Source of the DNA: Agapetus fuscipes
Lineage: Eukaryota > Arthropoda > Insecta > Trichoptera > Glossosomatidae
NCBI GenBank assembly: GCA_951799405.1
Contig: OX637359.1
Location: 2,414,201 to 2,478,200 of the forward strand
DNA: 64,000 nucleotides
Direction of reading: 5' to 3'
Part shown: positions 1-9,258 of the stretch, piece after piece
Numbering within the stretch: the first letter of the stretch is position 1
Layout: each line of letters opens with the position of its first letter
Made by a program: the position numbers and the translations under genes
Notes under the pieces: model-generated
Told to the model about the DNA's origin: nothing
Databases searched by the model: none
The model's input: only the letters and a program-made list of their open reading frames with translations

Positions 1-2
1 TG

Positions 3-872
3 GCTATTATCACTTATCGGCGCCGAGGCGTCCGAAGTATTAAGGCATACATATGTCTATTCGTTGGTCTTGTAACAAAGGCTGTCCATTTGGAATTGGC
101 CCCTGATCTTAGTACCGATGCCTTTTTAAGTGCATTAAAACGATTTATTTCCAGGCGCGGACTAATAAGCGTTATATATTCCGACCGAGGTACTAATTTT
201 GTTGAAGCCAAATCCTCATTAGATGCTTTTTATAAAATGTTGGATTCAAAGGAATTCAACGAACGATCTGCGCATGAGCTCCAAGAGCATCGTATTGAGT
301 TTTGTTTCAATGTAGCCGCCACTCCTCATTTTGAAGGTATTTGGGAGGCTGGCGTACGATGTGTGAAGTCTCATTTGGCAGAGGTAGTCGGATTGCAGCT
401 GTTAACTTACGAGGAGATGTTGACGGTGCTCGTGCAAGTTGAAAGCATACTCAACTCCCGTCCGTCGACAGTGTTGAGTGGAGATCCGGCTGAGCCATTA
501 GCTTTAACGCCGGCTCATTTTCTGACCTTAACTCCATTAAAGTCGTACCCTGTGGGACCGACCAGTGATGGAGGCACAAGCTTGGTCAGAAGAAAGAAGT
601 GGTGCGAACAGCTAGTGCAGTCGTTTTGGAAGCGTTGGAGAACGGAAAACTTAAACACCATTCGGGTGAGGAAAAAATGGCATAAATCGGTTGAAAACGG
701 CTCCATCGTAATATTGAATAATGGAACGGGCGCACCGCTGAACTGGCCAATAGGTTTTGTTCAGGAGGTTTTCCCGGGTAAGGATGGAGTTGTTCGAGTA
801 GTAGAGGTGCGAACAAAATTCGGTACGTATCGTAGACCCGTCGTTAAGGTCTTTCCTCTACCCACTCAATAG
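3..872 (+). CDS. BEL/Pao retrotransposon integrase, C-terminal part (5' end outside window)
   Basis: The frame is open from the window edge to a TAG at 870-872, giving about 289 residues. It shows the late part of a retroelement integrase core: KAVHLEL near 90, then YSDRGTNF near 180 with the second catalytic Asp, then the glutamate region WEAGVRCVKSHL near 350. After the core comes the region DUF5641-like proteins share (LTPAHFL near 510, WKRWRTE near 630), typical of BEL/Pao pol ends. Together these place it as the C-terminus of a BEL/Pao polyprotein that integrates element DNA. The frame has no stops, so the copy is probably young. The reverse transcriptase, protease and gag would lie upstream of the window. 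Confidence 0.88.
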   Translation, partial: AIITYRRRGVRSIKAYICLFVGLVTKAVHLELAPDLSTDAFLSALKRFISRRGLISVIYSDRGTNFVEAKSSLDAFYKMLDSKEFNERSAHELQEHRIEFCFNVAATPHFEGIWEAGVRCVKSHLAEVVGLQLLTYEEMLTVLVQVESILNSRPSTVLSGDPAEPLALTPAHFLTLTPLKSYPVGPTSDGGTSLVRRKKWCEQLVQSFWKRWRTENLNTIRVRKKWHKSVENGSIVILNNGTGAPLNWPIGFVQEVFPGKDGVVRVVEVRTKFGTYRRPVVKVFPLPTQ

Positions 873-1192
873 ATAGTTTTTTTGTTGTTGTTTATTTATT
901 TTTGATTTTCGTTTATTTCGTCGATTTTCTTTGTTTGATATAAGTTAAGCAACTTATATATATTTTCGATTATTTCATTTAGATTTAGATGTTACAGTCC
1001 ACTTGTTTTGAGTATAAGTATAGTTGCAAATAGATTCGGCATCTATCTTAAATTTTTCGTTTTCGTTTTGTAATAGGTAGTTGTGAGTAGGTAAATCAGA
1101 ATCGAGGGCTGCTTGATGCGGGTGGTGGTGTGGGGTGTTGAGGCAGGGATGAGCAATGTTTGAAAGAAGGGGTTCTTTCAAGCCCGGGGGGA

Positions 1193-1660
1193 TGTTCACG
1201 CCAAAGCGCCATCTTTCGATCATTCCTCAAATTAACCTCCTTATCCTGGAACTTCACCATTATTATCCAAAATCTGTTTTACCGACCCACATATTGCCAC
1301 TTGCATTTTGATCTTGGAGCAAGAAGGTTGTCGATAAAACCTTCGTGGGTGAAATTCGAAAACGTCGTGAATTTAACCGTTGTGCAGTCCATAGCAAGTT
1401 TGGACATTTGTGTGTGTTTTGTGTCCTCAAGAGCCGTGTGGTTTGAGCGCGCCTATTGGACAACGGGAGCCGACTGCAGTCGATCCAAGCTGGATGACGG
1501 GAGACACGAGGTAGGTGGCAAATTCCTTGGGTCCTTCCTTCCTTTTGTCCCGATCGAGAGTTTGGAGCAGTTGCGCCCCCAATCGTCGTCGTCGAGACTC
1601 CTCAGATCATTTCTCGCATTGAGGAGCCCTCGAAAGTAATTAAGATACTCCAAATAAGAA
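1193..1660 (+). mobile_element. Probable 3' LTR of the BEL/Pao element
   Basis: The integrase frame is followed by about 320 nt of AT-rich spacer, then a purine-rich run (ggggggat at about 1186) of the kind that primes plus-strand synthesis, then TGTTCACGCC, a plausible LTR start at 1193. The right end is not sharp; I place it near aagaaaca at about 1660 because LINE-like sequence begins by 1718. The 5' LTR is outside the window, so the boundary cannot be confirmed by comparison. Confidence 0.5.
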
Positions 1661-1717
1661 ACATCGGCGCAGTGGCGTGCGTGAGATTCGCTCGCGCGTG
1701 CAGCGTGCGCATCCAAA

Positions 1718-1785
1718 AACATAAAACCAATTTTACTTTAATAAACCCTAGATGCAACATTACAGATCAACCGCCATTTCTTACT
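1718..1785 (-). mobile_element. LINE 3' fragment (same family as 19844-22445)
   Basis: The text from ataaaaccaatttt to atcaaccgccatttct matches the stop-codon region and start of the 3' UTR of the intact LINE at about 20177-20236, in the same orientation. Confidence 0.6.
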
Positions 1786-1998
1786 TTTCTTAAAATACAT
1801 TTCAGAATAAATATTTTCTCCCATTCCTTTCAAATAACTCTTTTGAAATTGACTGAAGTGCTAGCGATGGCTCCAATCGAACTTAATTTTTAAATCTGAA
1901 TATCAAGCTTCTAGGTAGGTAATTTTTTTTAAAACATATATTGCCTACCTATTAGGCGCATGCGCCTGCATGGGATGCACGCCCCTGACAAATATGTT

Positions 1999-2530
1999 GG
2001 TCCGTAGTCTAGTGGTAGGAACGCTTCGGACTCGTAAATGAAAGGTTGCGGGTTCGAATCCCTGCAGAGCACAAATCATATACCATTTATACTTACAAAT
2101 ATGCGCTTAGCTGGGTTGAAAAATTCTTATACCTTTTCCAAAGAACGGTTGATAGCTCGGTTGGTAGAGTGCTTGCATTCCATGCCGTGAGCTCGGTTTC
2201 GAATCCCATCGAGGGTGTCAGAAATGATTTCTCGTTTCGGTGTTTATTTCAAACCCCAAAATAAAATACCGGCAAGGTTTACTCAGCCTTCACAAGAAAT
2301 GAGTACCAGCCCCCTCGGGAGCTGGGAAACCCCCACTTCAACTGAAGTGGTTGGCGTAAGGCCGGCCCCCTTACCTGGAAAAATATATAGGTTCAACTCG
2401 CCACGTGCGACCCCTTCGGGGATAACGCGGCAAGAAGTTACACTATATGTGTAGCTTAGTTGCGTTTGCGTTTGCGGTCACTAAAGGTCCACCCAGCCAT
2501 ACAGCAACTGGGGCTTGCTTTTTTTTTACA
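1999..2530 (+). mobile_element. SINE-A copy split by a SINE-B insertion
   Basis: A tRNA-like head (ggtccgtagtctagtgg, then ggttcgaatcc) starts at 1999. The body runs to about 2144, is broken by SINE-B, and resumes at about 2470 with gtcactaaaggtccaccc, continuing to ggggcttgctt. In other copies these two parts are contiguous. Confidence 0.75.
2145..2469 (+). mobile_element. SINE-B, full length
   Basis: tRNA-derived head with A-box-like gatagctcggttggtag and B-box-like ggtttcgaatccc, a body ending in the hairpin acttcaactgaagt, and the terminal motif acactatatgtgtagctta. It sits inside SINE-A, so it is the younger insertion. Confidence 0.8.
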
Positions 2531-2871
2531 TTAAAAATGTGACAAAACAGAATGTGTTTTTTAAATACGAGACTCATATTTTGTGTCTCTTTTTTTCATT
2601 GTACACTATTGCGTTCCGTGGCACGTGCATTACTATGGGGAAAATACTGACCTAGGTATGGCATCTATATCTATGAGATTTATCTTTAATTGCAATACTA
2701 AACAATATGTCACATTTTTTAAATGTATTTTCAGAATTTATAATATTGAGCTAATAAAGTCAACACGTTTTCCATGTACAAAAAAGTTGTGACGTCACAT
2801 AGCCAGAATGCTATGGTGAAGGCCAATGAAATAATATTGTTATGTTTGTGGTTGCTTAAAATAAAATAAAT

Positions 2872-3160
2872 TAGACTGATTTATTTGGTGAGCGCTGTTT
2901 TTGTGTGAATCACACCTCAAGAGTCCTCTGCGAGCTTGGTCGTCGCTGTAGAAAGCGCTAATTCTCAAGCAAGACCCAGTTGTTGTAAGGTTGGATGGAC
3001 ATTTCAGTGACCGGTCTTTGGTAAAGGTTTATGAATTTTTCAACCCGGCGAAGAGCAAATTTGAAAGTATAAATGGTATGTTTTTGTGCTCCGCCGGGAT
3101 TCGAACCCACAACCTTCCATTTACGAGTCCGAAGTGCTACCACTGGACTACGGACCGGTC
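2872..3160 (-). mobile_element. SINE-A with type 1 tail
   Basis: Read on the minus strand: tRNA-like head at 3160-3090, body, then a tail (gcagaggactcttgaggtg ... caccaaataaatca). This tail differs from the tail of the copies at 14500 and 33630. Confidence 0.8.
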
Positions 3161-3892
3161 AACTTAGTGCTTAGGACCATATTTAATTACTTGCGATAGA
3201 AAAAAAACAATATAGAACATCCGTAGCGAATGCCTTCGATAAGGTCCGCATACGTAAATTGATAAAGTCAAAATTGTGTCGTCACCCAGCCAGGTGACTA
3301 GAGAAAATGCGAACAAATATTTAGTCTCATATACGTTAGACCACAGATCACGGAATATAAAGGTAAGACTGATGTTAATTGCTCGACGAGAAAAAAAAAC
3401 CAAATTCAAAATTGTTTCTATGACCATCGTCATATTTTAAGTAGGTAACTACGCACTTATTCTTTTTTTAAACTTCACTTTTCATTTCACTTCTGCCAAC
3501 TTTACACATCAACTGTTTGTATTAAAAAAACTATTTTTATTAGATTCAATGTATTACCTACCTACACATGCGAAAACTTGTAAAATGCGACTAATAATGC
3601 AAAAATTTAATGTACCTACACTTCTTATCAAGAAGGTTATCAAACCTATGTAGGTATAACTGAGTGTAAATTTATAGTTAAAAATTAGATTTTGCAAGAA
3701 ACAGTAGGTAGGTACATACATTCTTATAGATAGGCTTAGAAAATCGATAATAAATTGATAAACAAGTACTTACTTAAGTATTAATACTTCTATCCTACAT
3801 TTTTAGTCATATTTAATCAATAATGGAAGTTGCAAATATGCATTATAGGTAGTCTATACTATTTTTTATTCACATATGATGCACGCCCACAT

Positions 3893-4066
3893 TCAAACTG
3901 GCGTTAGTTCACGCTTAGATTCGTATGGTGCATGTAGGTATAGGTAGGTGCTTACAAAATAAATAAAAACAATAATTTTAAATCAACATAAACCATGCCA
4001 CTTTTGCCACGTTCCCTGAAACAGGAGTGGCATTGGCAAAGTGAACATTTTTTTTTACAGTATGAG
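3893..4066 (-). repeat. LINE tail unit, diverged fragment
   Basis: It keeps the core gttccctgaaacaggagtgg and attggcaaagtgaac of the tail unit but lacks both ends. Confidence 0.6.
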
Positions 4067-4071
4067 TAGTT

Positions 4072-4803
4072 AATAGAGATGGTCGAATGTGGTTTGAACC
4101 GAATACGAACTTCGGCCGAACATTCGGTTAAAATAAAAAATTCGGCCAAACTTCGGTTCGGTAAAAAAAAGTTACATATTTTAGTTACTGTTGTTTAAGA
4201 ATACTAACTTTATTTCACTTTTGTTTCAATCTTATATCTATGTAACGGAGTAGAAGAAGATTTCATTTTAATCAAATGGTAAGTTAATGTTCACTTGCTC
4301 CTACTAAAATAAATAACCATGAGTGAGTATAAAAGGCCTCTTTTTTATTATACGGTTATAAATGATACTATGACATATGGGCGTAACCAGGAAGAGCCAG
4401 GGGGGGGCAGTGGCCCCCCTCCTGGAGGAGCGAAATAAATCTAAATAATCCCAAATTGTAATTAAATTGTGTTGCTTTTACTAAAATGACCATTATTCGA
4501 TCATGTCTTGCCCCCCTCTAAAGGAAATTGCGTGCCTACCCCCCCCCCCCACCCTATATATTTTGGTAACGATGATCTTCAATTTTCCAAAACCTGCCCC
4601 CCCCCTAGATTTGATCCTGGGTACGCCCATGCTATGACATCTAATCATAACAGTCAAAATGGTGCAAATAGGTATTTGGTTTAGTTTATCTTACACCGAA
4701 TATTTGGCATTTGAACCGAATTTCGACCGAATTCCGAAGTTCGGTTAAGGCTGCCGAAATTCGGTTAAACCGAATGTAAAAAAAAGTTCGGCCCATCCCT
4801 AGT
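4072..4803. mobile_element. Inverted-repeat element (MITE) rich in ttcggtt, with a nested MITE
   Basis: Ends agagatggtcgaa and ttcggcccatccct are imperfect inverted repeats, and accgaa/ttcggt words recur in both arms. A second element at 4379-4631 interrupts the centre. Confidence 0.55.
4379..4631. mobile_element. Nested MITE with C/G-rich subterminal runs
   Basis: Ends gcgtaaccaggaagagcc and gatcctgggtacgccc are imperfect inverted repeats, with runs of G near one end and C near the other. A relative lies at 53009-53262. Confidence 0.6.
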
Positions 4804-5935
4804 AGTTACTAGTTTTTACTTAGAAAATAAAACCCAAATTAAAAAAAACATAAACTGTGTTAACTCTTGCTACATTTCCTTCGTTTTCGTGTGTAAAATT
4901 TGAATCTGATATTTTAACATACTAAATATATAATTGCAACTTAAATTAATGAACGTACTTAGGTACTCTCATAATAAAATGCAGTTAGGTATGCAGTTTT
5001 TCAAAAATAGAATCTTTAAAAATAACAAAAATAGGTTGGTATTACGTACTTATGAATTCCATTTTCAAATCAGAATACGTAGGTACCTACGTGATTTGAA
5101 AAACGAACGAGTGTAGGTAATTTTAAATTTGAAGTTGACTTACCGATTTCAAAACCTTTCTTTTTGCGATATATGACAATATTTACATTTAGATAATATG
5201 CATGATTGTTATTTGAAAATTACTCATGTGATTTTATATTATACGATGCTATAACAATAGCTTCAATTTTCCGGATGTGGCACCATTGAGATAACTTCAT
5301 ATTTCATCCGCTAGATGGCGGTAATAGGTAGGTACAGTGTCAAATTGCGTTCTTTTTTAAAAATTCAAATTAAACCATTTTACTGTAAAAGGGCTAAAAA
5401 AAAATAAGACAAACCAGTTTCTAATAATTAAAAAAACATGCATAATGTCAAAGACAAACAAACACCCACGGATATTCGTGAATTTAGATGACCGCTAAAG
5501 GAGGGCGCTGTTTTGACTTTGCGGCCTTAAAATTATTTGGTTTTTATTGAAAAAAATATTTCTTAAATATGAGGAATTTAGCTAACGTCCTATTGAACTA
5601 TGAAAAGTGACGTTTTCCAAGATGGCGACATTAGCTCCGACTTTCACTACACTTTTTGACTCAGCGGACTGAGGTCAAATTCCATAGACAAAAAAATTAT
5701 GATGTAACACAGACGCAGGGAAAAGGAAAACTATTTTTTTGTTCTTGGTTGCTAAGGACTATAGTCACAGAGACCTGTGATATTTGTTTACTTACTTAAA
5801 GTTTTAATATATTTTTTGTAACCTAGTCCGTTGTCAATGAGTGTGATAGTTACAGTCATCCCCATTCACTACTTGTCTTGCGGTCCGGCACTGGACCGAA
5901 TTTTGTAAAAAGGGACTTACCTTCATAATGTAGAC

Positions 5936-6135
5936 TGGTCCGTAGTCCAATGGTATCACATCGGACTCGTAGATGAAAGGTTGTGGTTCGAATCCCGGCG
6001 GAGCACAAAAAAAATACCATTTACATTTTCAAATGTGCTCTTCGCTGGGTTGAAAAATTCATAAGCCTTTACAAAAGACTGGAGCAATTGGGTCTTGCTT
6101 GTGAATTGGCACTTCGTAGAGATGGCCAAGCTCGT
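5936..6135 (+). mobile_element. SINE-A (head and body)
   Basis: tRNA-like head ggtccgtagtccaatggta followed by the usual body. It runs to ggccaagctcgt, where SINE-B sequence begins with no spacer. Confidence 0.75.
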
Positions 6136-6998
6136 AATTGGTAGAATGCTTGCATTCTATGCTGAGAGCAAGGGTTCGATCCCCACCGAGGGTGTCAGAA
6201 ATGATTTACCGTTTTGGTGTTTATTTCAAACCCAAATACAAGCAAGGTTTACTTGCGGCCTTTGCATGAAAGAGAACCAGCCCTCTGTGAAACCTGGGAC
6301 ACCACCACTTCAACTGAAGTGATTGGTGTGAAGCCCCCCCCCTTACCCGTAAAAATAAATAGGTCCCGAATCGGCACATGCGACCCCTTCCAGGATAACG
6401 CAGGCAAGAATATGGCAGCCATCTCTGGTGTGGTATGTTCAAGAAGTTGAGTGACCAACTTGATTCTGTGCAAAGGAGGGCAGTGAGGTTGATCAATGAT
6501 CCTTCTCTGACATCCGATCTGCAGCCGCTCCAGCACAGAAGAAAGGTTGGAATGCTCAGTCTTTTTTATCGATATTACCACGGAGCTTGTTCTAATGAGC
6601 TCCATTCATTAATCCCTCCCCCTCTCATTTCAGAAAGGGAAACTCGTAGTACGACTCTCATTCATCCCTTTGCAGTCGATCTCAAAACTATGAGAACTTG
6701 GCGTTTTCATGACTCATTCCTTTGCCAAACTGCCCGCTTATGGAATGGTCTACCAGTATCTGTGTTCCCTTCCCAATTTAATCCGGTTTTATTCAAAACC
6801 AACATCAATCACCACTTCCTTGCAGCGCCTCACGACAGAACCAAGAACTCAAGCAACACCTCTGCGGCACCCTTCCAGGGTGACATAGACCCCCAAGACT
6901 CTCAAGAATTGGGGAGCCTCCCGCACAGGATTCCTTAAAAAAAAAAAAAAAAAAGAAGCTACACTTTATGTGTAGCTGAGTTGCATTGCGTTTATGCA
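6136..6998 (+). mobile_element. SINE-B interrupted by a LINE 3' end
   Basis: SINE-B runs from aattggtagaatgc to gataacgcaggcaagaa (6410). It resumes after the LINE poly-A at 6955 with gaagctacactttatgtgta. An aagaa direct repeat at both junctions looks like a short target duplication. Confidence 0.75.
6411..6938 (+). pseudogene. 5'-truncated LINE, C-terminal end of reverse-transcriptase ORF (CR1/Jockey-type)
   Basis: The open frame from 6411 to a TAA at 6936-6938 encodes about 175 residues typical of the end of CR1/Jockey-like LINE proteins: LDSVQRRAVRLI near the start, LQHRRKVGMLSLFYRYYHG mid-way, and ARLWNGLPVSVFPSQF near the end. The protein ends almost at the element's 3' end, which finishes in caggattcctt and an A run to about 6954. 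No polymerase core remains, so the copy is dead on arrival. The last 90 nt match the type 2 tail of SINE-A, marking it as a likely partner LINE. Confidence 0.8.
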
Positions 6999-7325
6999 GG
7001 CAGAAAAAATTAGGAATAAAAAATAAGGACTGGGTATGAATTATGATGTTTTATTGAAAGTAAATATCCCATTTTAATATGATTTTATTGTTTATTGTGA
7101 TATCAGTTATTTGTCAAAATTAAGCTCTAAGTAATTAGAATTTTTATTGAATATCAATGGTTTCAGCACTTTCAATTATAATGTGGGTGGTTCAGTCCAT
7201 TAAAATGTGGAAAAAAAGATAAGAGGCAAGACAGAGAGTCATAACTTCAATACATATTTAAGTAGGTACTTTGACAAGACACTTTTGTAAGTGCACCGTA
7301 CTGCATTTTGAATTTCTGTCAAGTG

Positions 7326-7600
7326 TATGGGCTGACAGTGCTGTGAACTAGAAAAAATCCCTGATTACCAGGAACCCAATTTTAATTTACTATGAGTAAC
7401 GTCACATAGTCAAGGGATATTTTGAATGCTCGGAGTTCATTTAGCAGTTAGTTTGAAAGACACTAAAGTGCAACATACTGTACTTATAATTACCGCCAAC
7501 TGTACGCATTTCACAATGCTGTGAAATAAAAATAATCCTTGATTATCAGGAATCCATTTTTTATTTACTATGGGTGACTTCACAAAGCTGAGGCATTTTT
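7326..7600. repeat. Two diverged copies of a dispersed repeat
   Basis: The segment ccctgattaccagg ... ttactatgagtaacgtcac near 7360 is echoed near 7540 (ccttgattatcagg ... ttactatgggtgacttcac). It recurs at about 32775-32865, just downstream of the gene C stop codon. Confidence 0.45.
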
Positions 7601-7935
7601 TTTGTGCTGAGACCATTAACAATTGAATATTAACATTTTGAGGTTAGGAAAAGTATTATCTTTTTAACAATATAGTCACATTTTTAGGTTAAGATTTTTT
7701 TTAATTGGGTAGTGGAACACATGTGGGTAGTGGAGGGCATGGAGCTCTGATGCATTGGACCTCTGAAAAATAAACAAATAAATAAATTAATAGACAAATA
7801 ATCATATCTACCAGTGGCGAAGGGTGCCAACAACTTAACTCCCATCGGCTTCCCTTTTAAAATGAGGCAACAAACTGAAGGGTTCTACTTTGCTTTTGCA
7901 GTGGCGCCAATAGGCTGCTGCCTGTGGTTCGAGAA

Positions 7936-8160
7936 ATTGCCAACAGTGTTTTTTTGGCTTATCTACCATTTTATTCAAAAATGACCTTTCAATAAAACTG
8001 TCTTAAGAATCACATTCTATGTACACAATCTGAGTTAAGAAAAAATGATGTGAGAGTTTTTCAAAATATTTTTAAAATCAATTTCCAGTTTTCATAAGCC
8101 ACATTAATTCAGTACTACACATACAGACATTGTTCTAGTGAAATGACCTCTGATGGGCAT
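7936..8160. mobile_element. MITE-like repeat
   Basis: Shares gtcttaagaatcacattct and the end acctctgatgg with segments at 32150-32362 and (reverse) 24770-24990. Confidence 0.5.
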
Positions 8161-8174
8161 AAGACAATCAAGCA

Positions 8175-8308
8175 CTAGAGGACGAGAAGTCACTTCAAGA
8201 GACGTCTCAAAATCAATTTGTCCACCAAATTTTAAAGGGTGCTCTTGGAGTGACAGTGCCACGAAATGAGGGCAGTCAAAAAAGTCAATTGATTCTTCAT
8301 CATAACAA
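8175..8308 (-). repeat. Duplicated segment with a conserved minus-strand frame, copy 1
   Basis: The minus strand reads CYDEESIDFFDCPHFV and onward without a stop. A second copy lies at 9117-9249. No family recognised. Confidence 0.4.
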
Positions 8309-8312
8309 TTTG

Positions 8313-8662
8313 TCAACGACAATAACATGTTGAATGCACCGGTTCTCATCAGATCACCAAGTTAATAAGCAACATTGGGCGCGGATGCTACGGGTGACCG
8401 CTCAGGTACACCGCGCGTCGTTGGCATTTCTTGGACCGGTCCGTAGTCCATTGGCAACACTTCAGACTCGTAAATGGAAGGTTGTGGATTTGAATCCCGC
8501 CGGAGCACAAAATATACCATTTATATTTCCAAATGTGCCCTTCGCTGGGTTGAAAATTCATAAACCTTTAATAAAGACCGGTCACCAAAGGTCCATCCAG
8601 CCTTACAGCAAATGGGTCTAGCTTGAGAATTGGCGCTTTGTAGCGACGACGATCAAGCTCGT
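8313..8662 (+). mobile_element. SINE-A with 5S rRNA-derived head
   Basis: Bases 8313-8436 read as a degenerate 5S rRNA gene (caccggttctcatcagatca, then gggcgcggatgctac, then gggtgaccgctcagg, ending cgttggc). It is followed at once by the tRNA-like head ggaccggtccgtagtcc and the SINE-A body. Confidence 0.8.
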
Positions 8663-8948
8663 TAAAAGGTTGATAGCTCAATTGATAAAATGCTTGCATT
8701 CCATGCCGAGAGCAAAGGTCGATCTCAAGGCTTACTCAGCCTTTACAAGAAAATCAGGACTAGCCCCCCAGGGAGCTGTGAAACCCTCACTTCAACTGAA
8801 AGTGGTTGGTGTGAGGCTGGCCCCCTTACCTGTAAAAATAAATAGGTCCCGAATGGCCACATGCGAACCCTTCGGGGATAAAGCAGGCAAGTTACACTAT
8901 ATGTGTAGCTTAGTTGCGTGCCCCCCCCTTGTTTTGATCCTGGGTACA
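8663..8948 (+). mobile_element. SINE-B
   Basis: Follows SINE-A directly. Head aggttgatagctcaattgat, hairpin region cacttcaactgaaagtgg, end acactatatgtgtagctta. Confidence 0.75.
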
Positions 8949-9107
8949 CTTCGGGGATAAAGCAGGCAAGTTACACTATATGTGTAGCTTAGTTGCGTGC
9001 CCCCCCCTTGTTTTGATCCTGGGTACACTTCGGGGATAAAGCAGGCAAGTTACACTATATGTGTAGCTTAGTTGCGTGCCCCCCCCTTGTTTTGATCCTG
9101 GGTACAC
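8871..9107 (+). repeat. 79-bp tandem repeat, three copies
   Basis: Each unit begins ttcggggataaagcaggc, contains the SINE-B terminus, and ends ttgttttgatcctgggtaca, which resembles the end of the MITE at 4379-4631. Copies are essentially identical, so the amplification is recent. Confidence 0.9.
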
Positions 9108-9116
9108 CCTTGCAAA

Positions 9117-9249
9117 CAAGACGAGCATTCACTTATCAAGACACGTCTCAAGTTGGTTTTTCTACCAAATTTTATAGGTTGCCCTTGGAGCCACAATTCT
9201 ACAAAATGAGGGCAATAAAAAAAGTCAATTGATTCTTCATCATAACAAA
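9117..9249 (-). repeat. Duplicated segment with a conserved minus-strand frame, copy 2
   Basis: The minus strand reads CYDEESIDFFYCPHFVELWL and onward, aligning in frame with copy 1 at 8175-8308. It lies 17 nt past the gene A exon 6 donor but is not in that exon's frame. Confidence 0.4.
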
Positions 9250-9258
9250 TATTGCTTT

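Noticed and set aside
1160..1639. 159-codon frame over the LTR
   Set aside because: Lies across the spacer and LTR of the BEL/Pao element with no domain; no support.
5936..6010. Possible tRNA genes at many SINE heads
   Set aside because: All are followed by SINE bodies, carry mismatched stems, and occur as diverged multicopy families.
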